A stretch of 64,000 nucleotides of DNA from Euborellia annulipes (lineage: Eukaryota; Arthropoda; Insecta; Dermaptera; Anisolabididae), in the NCBI GenBank assembly GCA_023213315.1, contig JAKCPI010026472.1:62001-126000 (forward strand). Direction: 5' to 3'. The translations under genes and the position numbers were made by a program. Positions 11,201-26,200 of the stretch are shown here, one piece after another (position 1 is the first letter of the stretch; every line of letters begins with the position of its first letter). The notes under the pieces were generated by a model that was not told where the DNA came from, made no database searches, and saw only the letters and a program-made list of their open reading frames with translations.

Positions 11201-14200
11201 TGAAATTCAATCACAGAATGCACATTGAAGTCATATCCAACTACATATCCGCCCGTAGGAACCTCTGGTTCTTCACAAGTAGTTACTAAAATATTAAATA
11301 TTGTTAATTAAAAAAAATATATTGATGAAGAAATATTTTTTAAGAAATGCAGAAAGCGAAAATAAAAAATCTGGTGTGACTGGTCGCACAGCACGCAACT
11401 TTCTCTTACCTTCGGTAATCGAAAGTTGTGTTCTGTGCTTTTAACATCCGATTTTTTTTTGTGTCGAGATATACTTAATTTCCGCCGATTCAAGATATAA
11501 AATTTATAAACATGGAAAATATTTATATTTTGTTACCATGGCTACCATTTCTCCTATCTTTCCTATGAAGTACAAGAGCAAAGTGTGCTTCAAAAGATTT
11601 CAAGAGCAAAATAAGAATATATATTAAGAATTTGAGAATATACATTTTAAAGCACATATTGTATTGTATAAAAATAAATGATTTATGAATTTTAAACAAA
11701 ATCGATGGAGCGAATTTTGAGAAAATCGAAAAAAACTGAAAAAGTACATCAGTAAAGTACTAGTACTTTTTGGCCGATTTTGTTCAAAAGCTTATTTTCA
11801 CGTCCTAGGAAGGGGGCTTATCTAAAATATAAAATTTCACCCTCCTAGCTCAATTCTTTCATGCTTTAAATTGAACACACACAGACAGACCAGATCGTGA
11901 AAACAACTTTTTTTGGACTCAGAGGACCTCAAAACATGTATACATCAAAATCTCGACATCAAATTTTTGACATGAATTAATACTTTCTCTCTCTATATAT
12001 TAACATAGATAGAAAAAAAAAAATTCTCTTTGTAAAACCAATAAAAAAAAAAAAAATCAAAAAATAATGTTATTAATTAAAATTGTATTCTATATTATTT
12101 TTCTTAATTTATATTTTTTTAAAAATAAATTTTTTTTCATTAAAAATTTAGGGAGGGGGGGGGGGGGGTACGATTAATTAAGGGAGGCGTGGTAACATAA
12201 AGAATGGAAAAAACTGCTCTAGAATAGTTCAATTTTATAAAACTTAGTCTTTCGGCATTTGAAGACAAATATAAAAGAGATAAAAAATTAATCATAAAAT
12301 TTTTAAAACACTTACATATGCAAGATGGTGGATCTGCAGACCATCGACCTTCTCGTGTACATGTTAACTCAGCTTGTCCATCAAGCCAGTAATCTTCTAT
12401 GCATGTAAATCGAGCAATACTTCCAACAGTTGTGGTTCCGTTAACAAGTTGATAAGATCCACGATCGGGTAAAGCCGGTGCTCCACAATCGACATAGCGA
12501 CATACGGGCGCTTTTCCTGACCATTGTCCTCCCAAACCGCACGAAACCACAGCAGTTCCAAATAAAATAAAACCATTTTCACATGTATAAGTAGCAATAG
12601 ATCCAGCTCTTCGTCCAGAAGTAGAGACAGTTCCACCTTCGATTTTGTCTGGCTCAGGACACCAATCAAGGAGACATTTTGGAGGTTCTCCCGACCATCG
12701 GCCATCGTCACCGCATGTACGGACTTCACTACCATCTATCGTATAATTAACATGACAAGCGTGAATTGCACTTGCGCCATGTGTAGTCCGTTTATCCTTA
12801 AGTGTAACTGTTCCATGTTCGAGATCACCAAGAGGACCGCAATCAACATCTGAAAAAAGTAAAAATAATATAAAAAATTAAATAATTTAAAAAAAGGGAG
12901 CTTAGATCAAGGATGGTAATGATGTGGGTGCCAGAAATATACAAATAATAAATGGATTTGGTGATGAGCGATGCGTAAAAATTATTTAATCTGGCTATTG
13001 AAAAAAGTGACAAATTTGAATAAATTTCACATATATTTTTAGTAAAATTAATTAAATCAAAACGCTATGCCGACTATAATCCTTAATCAAAATGTAATTC
13101 TACTTTAGACTATCAATTAAACATAATTTAAAATATTTATAAGTTGACTATGCAGCTTCTTTCGTCTATTACTAATGCTCGGTCGAAATAATTTTAATGA
13201 AAAATAATTAAAAATTTTAAAATAGTATTTATTAATAATGAATAAAATAAAAATTGTTAATCTTAAGTTATAAAGAACAGACGAACAAAAATAATATTTG
13301 AATGTATTATGAAAGTATAGGCCCTGAAGATGATTTTATATCGAAACTGATCTTTGTACAAGGAGGTTGACCATCATTTTTATTGATTTTTCGACCGAAC
13401 ATCAGTCATAGACGAAAGAACCTGCAGAGTCAACTTATAAATAATTATTTCGTCCGATCAGCATATAAATATAATTTAATATATATATTAGGCCTACTTT
13501 TTACTTTCTTTTTTGTTTTGTGCCTGCGCCCTCTTAGAGGGGCGCGCCCCACAGTTTGAGAATCACTTCCTTGGAGGGCAAATGCCATCATAGATAATTT
13601 ATATATTGTATATATTGAACGCCACTCTTCATTTAATATCATTTTATTTTTTTTTGCCCTATATAAAATCTGATTTCAAAATGAAGAGTTGAACATGTGA
13701 AAATATAAAGATTAATTATTCCATACATTGACACGTTGGAGCACGTCCAGCCCACGAGCCATCTTCTTGACAGGTACGATTTGCATTTCCAACAAGCCTA
13801 TGACCTGCCGGACATTTATATGAAGCAATAGATGAATGTTTGGCAAGAGCTCCAATTGGAGAGGGAGTAATAGTCAAAGTTGTATTTTCTAATTTATCAG
13901 GACTTCCACATGTCGTAGGCCCTAATGAAAACACAAAAAAAATCAAAACGAATTATTTTACATTTTTTAAATTTCATTATTATATCTAAGAATAGAATAC
14001 TTACGGTGTTGACAAATCCAATGCAAGTAATCGAGATTACACCCAACGTCATTCCAGAACCATCCTCTTCCACCGTCCAGAACAACACAATTTTGTTCGC
14101 CATTGTAATTATTTGGTTGATCCTTGCCCCACCAGGGCTTCGAAACAACATCACCTAAAAAAAAAAGAAATAATTTGTTAATAGAAAAATTAGGAAGTTG

Positions 14201-17200
14201 TAATAGTCCAAGAGCTGGCGACAAAAATGGGCATCAGTTTTCTCAAGGCTAATATTTTCAAAATAGGTTGCATTTTAGTGATGGAAAGATACTCTAGAGT
14301 CAGCACTTCCAGTACCGGGGCGTTTAGCGGGAATAAGCCGATAAAGTTGCGGGAAGATGGTTTTTCGCAAATATCTCGAAAATTATGTGGTTTACCGCAA
14401 AAATTCATCTATACAAAAATAATCGAAATTAAATTACAGACAAAAATGGTCTATTTCCAACACTAAAATGCAACCTATTCTGAAAATATTAGCCTTCAGG
14501 AAACTCTTGCCCATTTTTGTCGCCAGCTATTCGACAAGTGATCATTGACCAAAATATGTGTTGGAAGTTTACTTCCTTATTTTTCTTCTTGTAAATTTTT
14601 ATAAAAAAAATAAAAGATATTTTTTTTATTTTCAGGATTTTTTATTTAACGATGACTGATTGCACATTGACTACCAGTTTCGGTCTATCTGAGAGACCAT
14701 CATCAGATCAAAAAAATCCTTTGTTCCAGATTTATAATTTTCTTAAGACGTGAGTCATTAGTCATCGTTAAATAAAAAATCCTTTATTTTTTTATAAAAA
14801 TTTCCAAGAACCTGCTCTATAAAGAAGTAAACTTGCAACACATATTTTGGTAATTTGTTAATTTTTTTTCTCTATAATCAATAATTAATATTACTTACCA
14901 TCGACCCATCGCCAAGTACGTGATGTGAAACCAGGATCACGTTGTGCACCAATCCAAACAAGTTGGGTACTCAAACGGGGTTTGACTCTCTCAAGTTGAC
15001 CGAGAATAAAAGTCCGAGCTACACCAGCGAGTCCGTGCACGAGATCGCCACCCTCAGCCCTTTTACAATAAGCTCTAGCCGTTTCAAAAGAACCTCCTCG
15101 GGTTACAGTAATCTCATAACAGTGGCCTCCGAAAGGGGCGAGGAGAGTATCATCTGAAGAGCCAGGACCGGCGCATCTCTCTGATGAAATTTCTGAAAAT
15201 AAAATTTGTCTGTTAAATTTATTCATTGGACTATCTTTATAAGTCAACTACGCCTACAAGTGTATTCAATTGCTTTTCGTAAACATACTCAAATAAGCCT
15301 GATCTAAGACGTTTGCCAATTATTAGCATCCAGTTGAAAATTAACTGTCATATACTACAGTTAAAAGTAGAAAGTGCTTTATTATTAATAAATAAGTCTA
15401 CTATTTTTAAACATTTAAACATTAATAACGTTTGTATATGGAGGTATATTCAGGCAAAATCTATTAACAATTATTCAGTCAACGTTTCGGGAAATTTAAC
15501 GCTTCCCTTCTTTAAGATTAATGCGGTGTCAATAAATCTATCCCCTCCTTGATTTTGTCATTCAAGTATAAAAGCAATGATACAAATACTGTAGTCCAAA
15601 ATCGGCTATGGTTTCGAAGATGGACAGTGAGGGACAATGTTAAGTCCCACCCATGCGTTTTCTACTAGTGATTATTTCATACCCACCCGGACACTCAAAT
15701 CAAGCTTTTGAACAAATTCGGCCAAAAAATACTACTACTTTACTGATGTACTTTTTCAGTTTTTATTCGATTTTCTCAAAATTCGCAACAACAATTTTGT
15801 TTAAAATTCAAATATCAATTTTTTTTTAGATCCTCTTTAAAATGTATATCCTAATTTTGACCTGAACATTGATTGAAGCACACTTTACTGATGTACTTTT
15901 TCAGATTTTTTCTTTTTGTTTATGAAATGCAAGTGGTCAAGTTACAATTATTTTTTACATGTACTTTTATAAGTATATCAGTGAAATTTTTCGTAAAAAT
16001 TGTTTGAAGAACACTTTACTGATGTATTTCAATTAATTTCCGGCTCTTCCTTCCTTAGAGCCAATGTTAAATCCCTATGGGGATTTGCATGTAAATTTCG
16101 ATTGTCCCCTTTAAAATTTTTTACACATTTAAAAAAAAATTTTCCAATTCTTATGAAATTTTGTATTTATTTAGGATTCTCTATTCTGTATAAAATATCC
16201 AAATATGAGATTATAATTTTGAAAAATAACCAGTTTATTTCAAGCAGTCAACATTTAAAACGAAAGTTTAGAATTAAGGTGCTATGGGAAACTAAATATA
16301 TCTCGACACAAAAATATTTGGTGCGACGTTTTTTTATTTTTAATCCTGTGATATTAAAATAAAACAACATTTACAAAGGAAATAATAAAACTTACCATCT
16401 GTAGCAAAGACTTGGACTTCACAGAGTGAAAGACTTCCTTCAACGCCAACCAACTGAAGAAAGACATGCTGTCCGATGAGAGCTCTCGCACATAAAAATG
16501 TCTTTGTAACACCTTCCTCTAGAAATTTAAATGAATATTAATTTATTTTAAGTAATTCTTGATCTCTTTAAATTTTAATTGACATCTTGCCTACCAATTG
16601 TGCCTGGGAACCATGCACAAAGTGGGTTACGTTGCAATTCTCCACTGCTATTGCCCACTCGAATCTCAACATCTTGCAGAGGTTGCTCACCTGTAAAAAG
16701 AATTCCATTTATTAAGCAATTATTTTATGTTTTTATTAAATTTTTCAAAAATAAATTTAAAAAACTAAATCGAAAGTGAAATAATATTAGCCAATTCTCT
16801 ATGCATACAAAATGTAAATATTGGGTCAGAGGTCATATTTTATTCTTAGTGAAATGTCTATATAAAATCTATATCCAAAGTATCATAAATTGAATTTTTT
16901 TTAAGATAAGTGACTATGAGATGATTGTGGGTAGGCCGGGGTGTTCAATCAAGTATTTATTATAACGACAACTTATAGCAAAATGTATCGTCCTTGATTC
17001 TAATCTATTTCCAATTAAAATAAACTCTCATCTTCAAGAATATATTTGTTTCTAGTCATGGAGCATTTTTTTTTTACCTTTTTCAAATCTTTTAATCAAT
17101 AATTTGAATTTCTTTTTCTTTTTTGATACAAAATTGATCAATTTGGTCAATCAACCAATCGCAAGGAAATTAGGTTTCCTATTCAAACGAAGCGTTACTT

Positions 17201-20200
17201 TCTTCCCAACAACTCCTAACCATCTATAAAGCCCAAATTCGACCATGTCTTGAATATGGTTCCCACCTTTGGCGAGGGGCGTCGAAAGACGCTCTCTCCT
17301 CCTTGGACGCCATAAAGAGGCGTGCAATGATTTTACCCTCACCGCATCACTACAGTCACTAGATCATAGAAGAAGCATGTTTGCACCCTCTCTGTTCTAT
17401 AGGTAATCTCATGGTCAATGCTCTGCAGAATTGTAATAAATTATCCCACCCAATGCAACATATACATGGAACACAAGGGAGGCATCGTTCCAGCATTCCT
17501 ATGCTGTTCAGACACGACTAACAGAATTAACTAATTCCAATCTTCCTTTGTCCCCATGACCTCCCGTGAATGGAACAAGCTCCCTGCGTCTATCTTCCCC
17601 AAAACCTACAATCTTTAGACTTTCAAGTCTAATCTCACAGGCATCTTCACAGTTCCCGCAGTTGAGTTCTCCTTTTATGCTTCTACTTTTTTTTTATCTA
17701 TATTCTTCCTGGTTGCATGTGACCACTGGTCATTATAGGTCTTCGGACCTTATGCACCAATTACAAAAAAAAGTTGTTTTCAACTTTTCTCTGGAAAACT
17801 TAAGTTCTTTCTTTATTAATGATATAAAATCAAAACATTGTGAAATTAAACTACCAAGATATAACAAAATTCTGATTGAAAGGGCTTTTTATTTGATCAA
17901 ATTTGTGTCTATGTTTTTTTTTTCAATCTTTTACTGCTAGCAGACAATTTAAGTTCTTCTAATGCAAAATTATTACTTACCACAGCATCCTCTTGTGGTT
18001 ACTCTAACTGCTCTCACGGAATAGGGCTTTAAAAGATCCACTTGCCACCAAGGTGAGATCTCTTTCAATGTTTCAGTACATCTTTTTCCATCATGGACGG
18101 TGGTTACATCTCCATCGTTGGCATTACTAGCTGGTCCTCCTCTAGCTGTGGTCGATTGATTAGTTGGTCTTCTAAGAGCAACATTGGTTCCTAAAATAAA
18201 ATAAAAATTCATTTAGTAAATAATAATAATCTCATACGTAGAATGTTTTTTTGGTTTTTCCTTTTTACTACCTCTCTAATTTATAAATAAGTCATGATTT
18301 TTGATATTATCTTTACCAGAGATGAACAAAATATTGCTCAGGGGCCCTCATCTTGTGGGTACGTGGATGGCGACCACGAGCTGCCCAAGCTGGGACTGGC
18401 AGTACTTCTGTGCTTTGCATGTCAGTCTCTTTCCTTTTATATTTTCAACAGGCGTCAGACCGTGCGACGGGCCAGCCTGTTCTATTCCTTCCCGGTTGCA
18501 AAAACCCCCATCCCCTCCGCCGACCCCGCACCACGGGAATAATCAGGCGAGGAAAGAAGAAGAAGAAGAGTTTATATAAAATAACTTGATCTAAGCATCT
18601 AAGCTTAATTCAGGCGTAATTAAATTTAATAAAATGTCAGCCATGTTTGCATTAAGTATTCCCTGGCATCACAGAGTATATATTGGCATTAAGGGTATTT
18701 AGTTCAAGTGTTCACCACAAGAGAGCATTTTTGCCTGTTGAGTGTGGGGGAAAATCCCCCTCTTCCTTTTTTTCTTTAGTAACATGGCGCCAGATTAAAC
18801 CAAATTATAAAATTAATAATCATAAATTCCTCAAATAATCTTAATAATTTAAACAAGAATTGATAAATGACAAAAATATATATAAAAGTGAGATAAGTGA
18901 TATAAATTTGATTTTTTATTTAAATGTTGACGAAAAATTAATAACCATAGAGACATCTGGTGGCGATTTCCACAACTAATTTTTCCCTCCAATCACCCAT
19001 GGCGGAAAGAATTTTCTGGAAACTCATAAAAAAGTTTTAATTTAATTATCAAAAATATTTTAATATTAGTTTTCTTTTATTTCCATATATTATGGTGATG
19101 TTCTAAATACCAAATGTAAAGAATTCAAATTCTTTTTACAAAAGGTAATTTATTTTTAAAGTATTATGATATATATTTATTCATTTTACAATTTAAAAAG
19201 CATGATTGTGTTTTAGAATTAAGAAATTATTTAACCATTTGTTATAATTCATGTATTTATTTAATTTCAGAATATTAAATATTGATGAATATCGGTCAGC
19301 TTTGCACAAATGAAGTATACAAAGTGTTGGGCTTCATCACATCCCTGCTCAGGCTACTTCAAATCCCTGCTCTTGTGAGTTCTTGAAGATTTATAAATTT
19401 TTTTATTAAATAATAATGTTGTAAATTATTATGCTTACTTTTAAAAGTAATTTTATTATCATTGAAAAGGAATTCAATTCCTGACAATTTTTTGACTTTA
19501 GCCTCAATTTTATTAATCTCCAAGTCAATTTGTGTAATATGTTCCTGTGGAACCCAGGAGAATCTACTCAATCGATAATTTTTTCATAGGCTTATTGTAG
19601 GAACAATTCATCCATCACATGTGCATGTTTTGACCTTCTTAATAAATAAGAATTGTCAAATAAAAGGGATGTTCAACTGATTAGGAGACCAGAGATGTTT
19701 TGACTTTGATAAGCAATTTCTTCATTATTAAATCAACATTTATTTCCCTTTGTGTTTGCAATTTCATTTCAGTTATTGGGCTTTGAATAGTTTCAGGATT
19801 CTCATTATCTGGTAAATAGTTTTCGAAACTTTCAGGACTATTCAAACCAACAAATGTTTCGATTCGGACTTTTTTTACATTCGCTTTATGTTCAAGTGAG
19901 GCTTTCCCTTCAGTTTCCTCTAAGCTTGATTCACGCTCTATTAAGATAAGGGTGGGGAATAATACTTAAAACTTCACTTTCTGTTTAACTTTTTTTGTAA
20001 TTACATTTATGTCTCAAGTTAAGAGTCATAAAGTGGAAACTTTATTTAAAGATCATCCAAGCTAAAATAATTTTAGTTTCAAGATATTAATCATAAGAAA
20101 ATATAAATGTGTACTTTCAATTTTTTTTTTTTTTATATTTCACTATTCCGGATGAAGTAGAATTGAAATCGCTACGTTCCATCTATTTTGTTTAGGCCTA

Positions 20201-23200
20201 TGTGACCGTCCACATGAAAAGATTTGTAATAGGCTATTAGTTGAAATTATATAGTTATTTGATACTTCTATTTAAAACAATCAAAATAGAAATATTCATT
20301 TGTTTACTATCATTCATAACTTTCTATTTTCTTCAATGATTAGATTAAACATATTTTACTATTAAAGTTACACATTAGGCCTAATGTGGTTTTAGTACTC
20401 TATCAATACTATCATTATTATTTATTAAATAAATCACCAATTGTTATAATACAGTATTTAGCATTTTAGTTGGTTTTACTCAAGTTTCAAATCTTTCAAT
20501 TACAATATCTATGCACTTGTTAGTTCAAAATGTTCTATGTTCATCCGTTTTAAGGCCACTTTTTGTGATTAAAAAAAGAAAATTTTATTAACGATTTACA
20601 TCTTAAAAAAAAAAAAAACAATAAAATATTCACATGAGAAAAACATCCCTAACTAACTAACAAACCAACTTATTCCATACACCAGTATTTCAGAAAATTA
20701 AAAGCTTGAAGCTTTAAAAATAAATTACCGATATGGTTTATTAATATTATTATGCTCGTGTTTACTTAGGGTACCACCACTAGATGATCCGCGTACCCTA
20801 GTTTGATATAGTGAAATTATTGAAATAAGTAATAATCTCTCTCTCTCCAGTCATTTGTGTCAGATCTGACAGAAGTAACTTTAATGGGAATAATTCTGAG
20901 ATGGGTTCCCGTTTCCTTCCTCAGGATGAGACTTCTCAAATAGAGTTGGATAATTTTTTTGACATGAGGTGGATTTGAATATTATATTTTTTAACCATTT
21001 TGTTAATAATATCGTTAATAATCAACAGATTTTCACGAATGAATGATTTTTGGAAAGCCAATGAACTATAGAATATCGTAAATATGTTTTTTGCTTTTAG
21101 GGATGGTAAAAATTGCATCAGGGGTGTCCAAAGCAAAAAAAAACCGTTTCCGACACTTCTAAATGACCTCCATTTGGGCTGAAACTTGAGGGGTGTTGCC
21201 TTGAAAATGCAAAATTAGAGCCGTTTTAGAGCACATTTTCTTTTAAAATTTATTTTTCTCTAAAACTGTGCCTGATTGGGCCTGATATTTGAACTCAGAA
21301 TGAAAAGTACTTCTTGAATGTCATATTTTATTCTTCCACTTTATTCTTGTGAAAGAAAAAAAATTCATTTTTCCTGGATAAATTTTCAAACACTTGCAGT
21401 GGAATCCAACTCTACTAATAATCTTTTTATTTTTTAGAGGAATTCAGGCAGCCCATATTTTAGAGCAGATATGCGGATTCCGTCAAAGGAATAGTTTTCT
21501 TTGCCACCCGCATTATTTTGTTAGTTCATTTAAACTGAAAGGCAACCCACTTTTTGATTAAATAAATGTTCATCTATTATTAAATATTCCTAACAGCTGG
21601 ACTTAAATAAACCAAAAATTTCTATTAGTTTTATGACTGTGTATCAGCAGATAAAAATGCATAATAAAATTTCTCAAGTAATTTTTTAATTAAAATTCAT
21701 ATAAATGTCTGACGTCTTACTGGTTTATTGAATTCTAAAAACCTTTTAAATCTTTATTTTTACTTGTTTTATACTTTAATTTAAGTAACTGTTTAAGAAG
21801 TTGTTGTTATATAACTGTTTCCAAATATCACCCTGGGTTCATTATGACATAAGTGTGTCGTTAAGCTTAGTGACGAATAACACCGGGAAAATGAAGTCTG
21901 AGGAAGACAAAAAGGCGTCCGTCACGTCAGCCAAGCTTGAATTAAACAAACCTTTACTACACTTAGGCAACAAATATTTACTGACCACAAAATTTAATGC
22001 TTTTTTTCTTTTCTTACCAAGACAAATTGGCATTTTTTTAAATATCGAACATGATTTTTAAAATTTGTCTGTCCTTGCAAGGTAGACTCTGTTATAAAAT
22101 AATTAGTTGATTCTCTCTTTATTCATAAAATGAACAATAAAATAATCAGTATTCATGATTGTGGGAAAAATAATTTTCCATTGCAATTTAAAAAATTTGA
22201 CATAAAAAATAAATAAATAACGGATATATTTATGTTCTTTTGTTAAGTTCAAGTTTATAAAAAAATTGTAGATCTTTTTTCTGAAATAAGTTAATTGGAA
22301 CATAGACAAAAAATAGGAAATGCAATGACGCATACAAGGAGGGGAGGCTAATATGGGTAATAATGATTTAATTTCAAATTCAAATAAGCATTAATAAAAA
22401 ACTTCTTTATATAAGAGGATAAATAAAAGGCCAAAGCAGCTAGGGCTATGTTTATTTCTTTATTAGAACCAGAGTTTGGCATGATACTAAAAAAAGTATA
22501 TAAATACAAGATACAATAAATCTTTGGGTATCTCGATTCACAAAAGATACTTTTTTAGATATTTTTCGGAAAATTTTTGTTTTTCTTTTTGACATACAAA
22601 ATCTTTTCAAAAATATTATTTTGGCATTGACATTAAACTCATATCCCAAAGTTTATAAATAAAAAACCCGCCCATAATGGGCCCCACGCTTTTTAGCGGC
22701 CCCGCAACATTATATTTTTTTTAAAACTATTTTTCGGAATCTGAGACCATAAAGATCCCGTCCCTATTTATTAAATTTTATTTATTTTGATTGGTACAGC
22801 TAGCCAATTCAATTGAAATTAATTTTTGTTGCGGATGCGAATCCGCGACCACTAAAAAAGTAAAAGTGGCAAACAGGGGAGTATAACCACACAGCACAAA
22901 ATATTGCTGGAATGCTGCAGAAATATTGCAATCAATATTTCAAATCTTACAAAAATATTGGCAATATTACACCGGCAATATTCCAAGCTAGGAATATTGT
23001 AGCAACATTGCAGCACTATTGTTGCAATATTCCTTTGCCCGCCTTTTTGCAACATTGCAGCAATATTGCTGTCTGAGCTTCAATATTGCATCAATGTTGC
23101 TGCAATATTGTCAATATTGAGCAAGATTCACAATATTTCTGCAACATCGCTGCAATATTTTGTGCTGTGTGGGTATATACAAATTTTAATTATTTTACAG

Positions 23201-26200
23201 GAGGGGATCAGGGGGGAGAGGACCCGAACTCATTTTTGAAGATTTACCTCCGCCTTTCTTTATAAACATATTTTAAAATTATATAATGTTTTATTGAATG
23301 GGAAATTCTTTATGGAAATTTTTAAAATGTATAATAAATTTCGATTTTTCCATTAGCTCCTTGAGGAGATTTTGATTTTTGAGGAGAGAGGGGGGGGGGC
23401 GAAATTTCGACTGCCTAACGGCCTTTATCTTGTTTAATCCGGCACTGGATACCTCTCAAGAACTTGATTCAGAAACGGAAGAAAAAGCAAACGTAAAACA
23501 ACAAGAGTAGAGTTTAATAGATAGACGCCAAATTCAAATATGAAAAAATGAAAATGTCTTTTAAAAGTATCTTTTTTGAAGTCGAAGATACTCAATTTTT
23601 AAGTATCTAAATAAAAAATACTAGATTCCTTTTTTAAAACCAAGTATCCAAATACAAGATACTCGATACAATGATTTTGTGTATCTAGATACTTGTATGT
23701 GGTTACTGCCCAACTCTGATTAGAATCTTCAGCGACGTTTCGGTCGACTATGCCACCATCTCCATGGCTATTTTTTTATATAGCTTTTTATATTGACTTT
23801 GATTGGAAGCTGAATGAGATACCTGATTCGTTATAAATTTTATGAAATGTCTATCAAATAACATAAGAGGGGTTTCTGTTAACCGAACCCTAGCCATGAA
23901 GATGGACGCATAGTCGACCGAAACGTCGCTGTGGGTTCTAATAAATAAATAAACATAGCTGCTTGACCTTTATTCTGCTACATATTGATTCAGCTATTCA
24001 CCTTGCTAACAGGCATAAAATTATATTATTATATTAATTTTTCTCTCCAAAAAAGAAGCGGTCCCTCTGGGCACTCCCTAGGTCTGCTACTGAATATTAT
24101 CCCAAATAGTAAAACAGGATGCATTATTATTTTACAATTTAGAAAGTACTTATGATATTTTAAAATGTTAAATTAGATATGTAAATAAAATTTTTAAGTA
24201 CCGGTACTCTTTTTAAGGAAGGTAGTTTGTTCAAGTAAAAAAGTAAAGTGTTTTTCTGTGGCGGGGGCGAAACTGGAAAGGAGAGAGGCTTAACCTTTCT
24301 TTTCTCTTGCATCATTTCTGCATTTGGCAGCCGCGAGGCTTTCGGTTCGAATTGGACAATCAACCAACGTAGCACAAAGAATGGCCAATTGCGTGTTTGT
24401 AGTGATTGGCCGGTGCTTTTTTTTACGGAAATTATCTAGGAGATTACGACACAGAGTCTAACTGCACTGGACGATTAGATCCACTTTGGGTGATCTAAAT
24501 CTTTGGCGAACACATCATTTTGATAGATCTTATTACATTTAAAAATATTCTTACATATTTTAAATGAATCAATAAAAGTTCTCTTCTTTTTAATCTTGTA
24601 AAAATTAATCACATTTTATTCTAAAAGAATGTGGGATGTTATCGAGGTTGTTAAGTAGTAACAAATAAATAATAGTTTCATGTGGTTGAGTGGTCCGATT
24701 TATTTTAGGAAATATTCAATAGGTGCTCTATGAAAGGCCATATATGACCTGTGGGTGTGTACCTGTTTTTGCCACAGGTTTAAAAAGTTGAACAATCGTA
24801 GATAAAATATTCGCTTTGCAGGATCTTTAATTCAATTTTATCATCTGTTATTAAATTTAGTATGAAACTATCTTGACTTACTCATTTCGTTCCATTATTT
24901 AGTTAATTAATCGGATTAGTGGTGATTCGAGGGATAGACAAGTCTCAATGAAATATGACCGAGTAAACCCGACTTCTGACCTACATAATCATATTACTAT
25001 AGCCTTTGTTACAAGGACAATGTTCTTTAAAATAAACATCTCTTTTATAAGAAAGATGGAAAGTAGGTCGAATTTTTTAGGGTTTTTTTGACTGGAAGTC
25101 ATTTCAACTTTTTCTTGGGGGGGGGGGGACAAACATTTTTTTTCTTAAAATTTACTTACAAATAGGTACTCAAATTTGGAAAAGATTTAATTTAATTGTT
25201 TAATTTTATACAGTTTTATACTGAAAATATTTTTAAAATATTTTATTTAGAATAATATAAAATTTTATAAAAATCAGAGCCTTGGGGCAAAGCCCCCCCC
25301 CCGCCCTCCTCCCCCCCAATGAGCCACTGATGTATTCGAATTTAAAATTTACTTTTTGTTAAGGTGGGCCGGAGACCCGTATTAATGTATAGGAGCGCCA
25401 CAATTAAGTCCCCAGCTGATAGCTTTAACCTTAAGTATATGGTATAGTATATGGTGTATAGTGAAATAATTTTAATGACCGAAAACGTAAAATCTGGTAC
25501 AAATAATTTTATTTTATTTTAAATTTAAAATTATTTTAATTTAATATATTATACCATATTAGGGCTAAAGCTATCAGGTGGGGACTTAATTGTGGCGCTC
25601 ACTGTACATTCCCGGGCCCTGTGACTCTCGACGGCCCTTGTTCTTAGCTCTATCCCCCAGTTACCAATTGATTCCTTTCAACAAAGTGTTATTTTCTTTT
25701 CAAAGGCGAGTAAAAACCTGAGAGACTCATTCATAAGACACGCACGGCACTTGTCCTTATTAGCACGTATATAGTTCATGGTCGTCTTATTTAAATATAA
25801 AACCTATTCCCACTAAACACGATAGCTATAACAATAGTATAATATTGTTTATTATTTATAATAGAAAAATATATCTTTTATCCTTATAAAATTTAGGATT
25901 CCAGACCTATATACATAAAAATCAAAAGATATGAATATAAATTACTATTATTTATAAAAATTTCTTCATAAATATTTATAGACTGTTAAAAAACACTTTA
26001 AAAGTAATTAGTACTTGAGTATGGAATTGTATAAACTATAATACTAATAATAGTTGATAATAATAATTAAATTCTAATTAAGTTTTTTTTAAATAACTCA
26101 TTTTAGTTATTATCAGACAATAAATATTAAGAAAGGACATAAACGACTTGCACCTATCCTAACAATAAAGTATTTAGACTGACTATGGACATGTCGTTTA

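Noticed and set aside
13324..13347. Counting the core at 13.3 kb as a full hammerhead
   Set aside because: CTGAAGA and GAAAC are present, but I find no flanking complementarity for stem I.
21801..22061. 86-codon plus frame with a charged segment (MKSEEDKKASVTSAK)
   Set aside because: Both strands are open, no splice partner or homologue recognised; kept out as unsupported.
22887..23172. Repeated AATATTGC blocks as a CRISPR-like or regulatory array
   Set aside because: Spacing is irregular, units invert, and the whole is bounded by MITE-type inverted ends in a eukaryotic genome.
23716..23945. Counting this inverted repeat as a full hammerhead
   Set aside because: The first box reads ATGAAGA or ATGGAGA in both arms, lacking the essential C3; only the flanking pairing fits.
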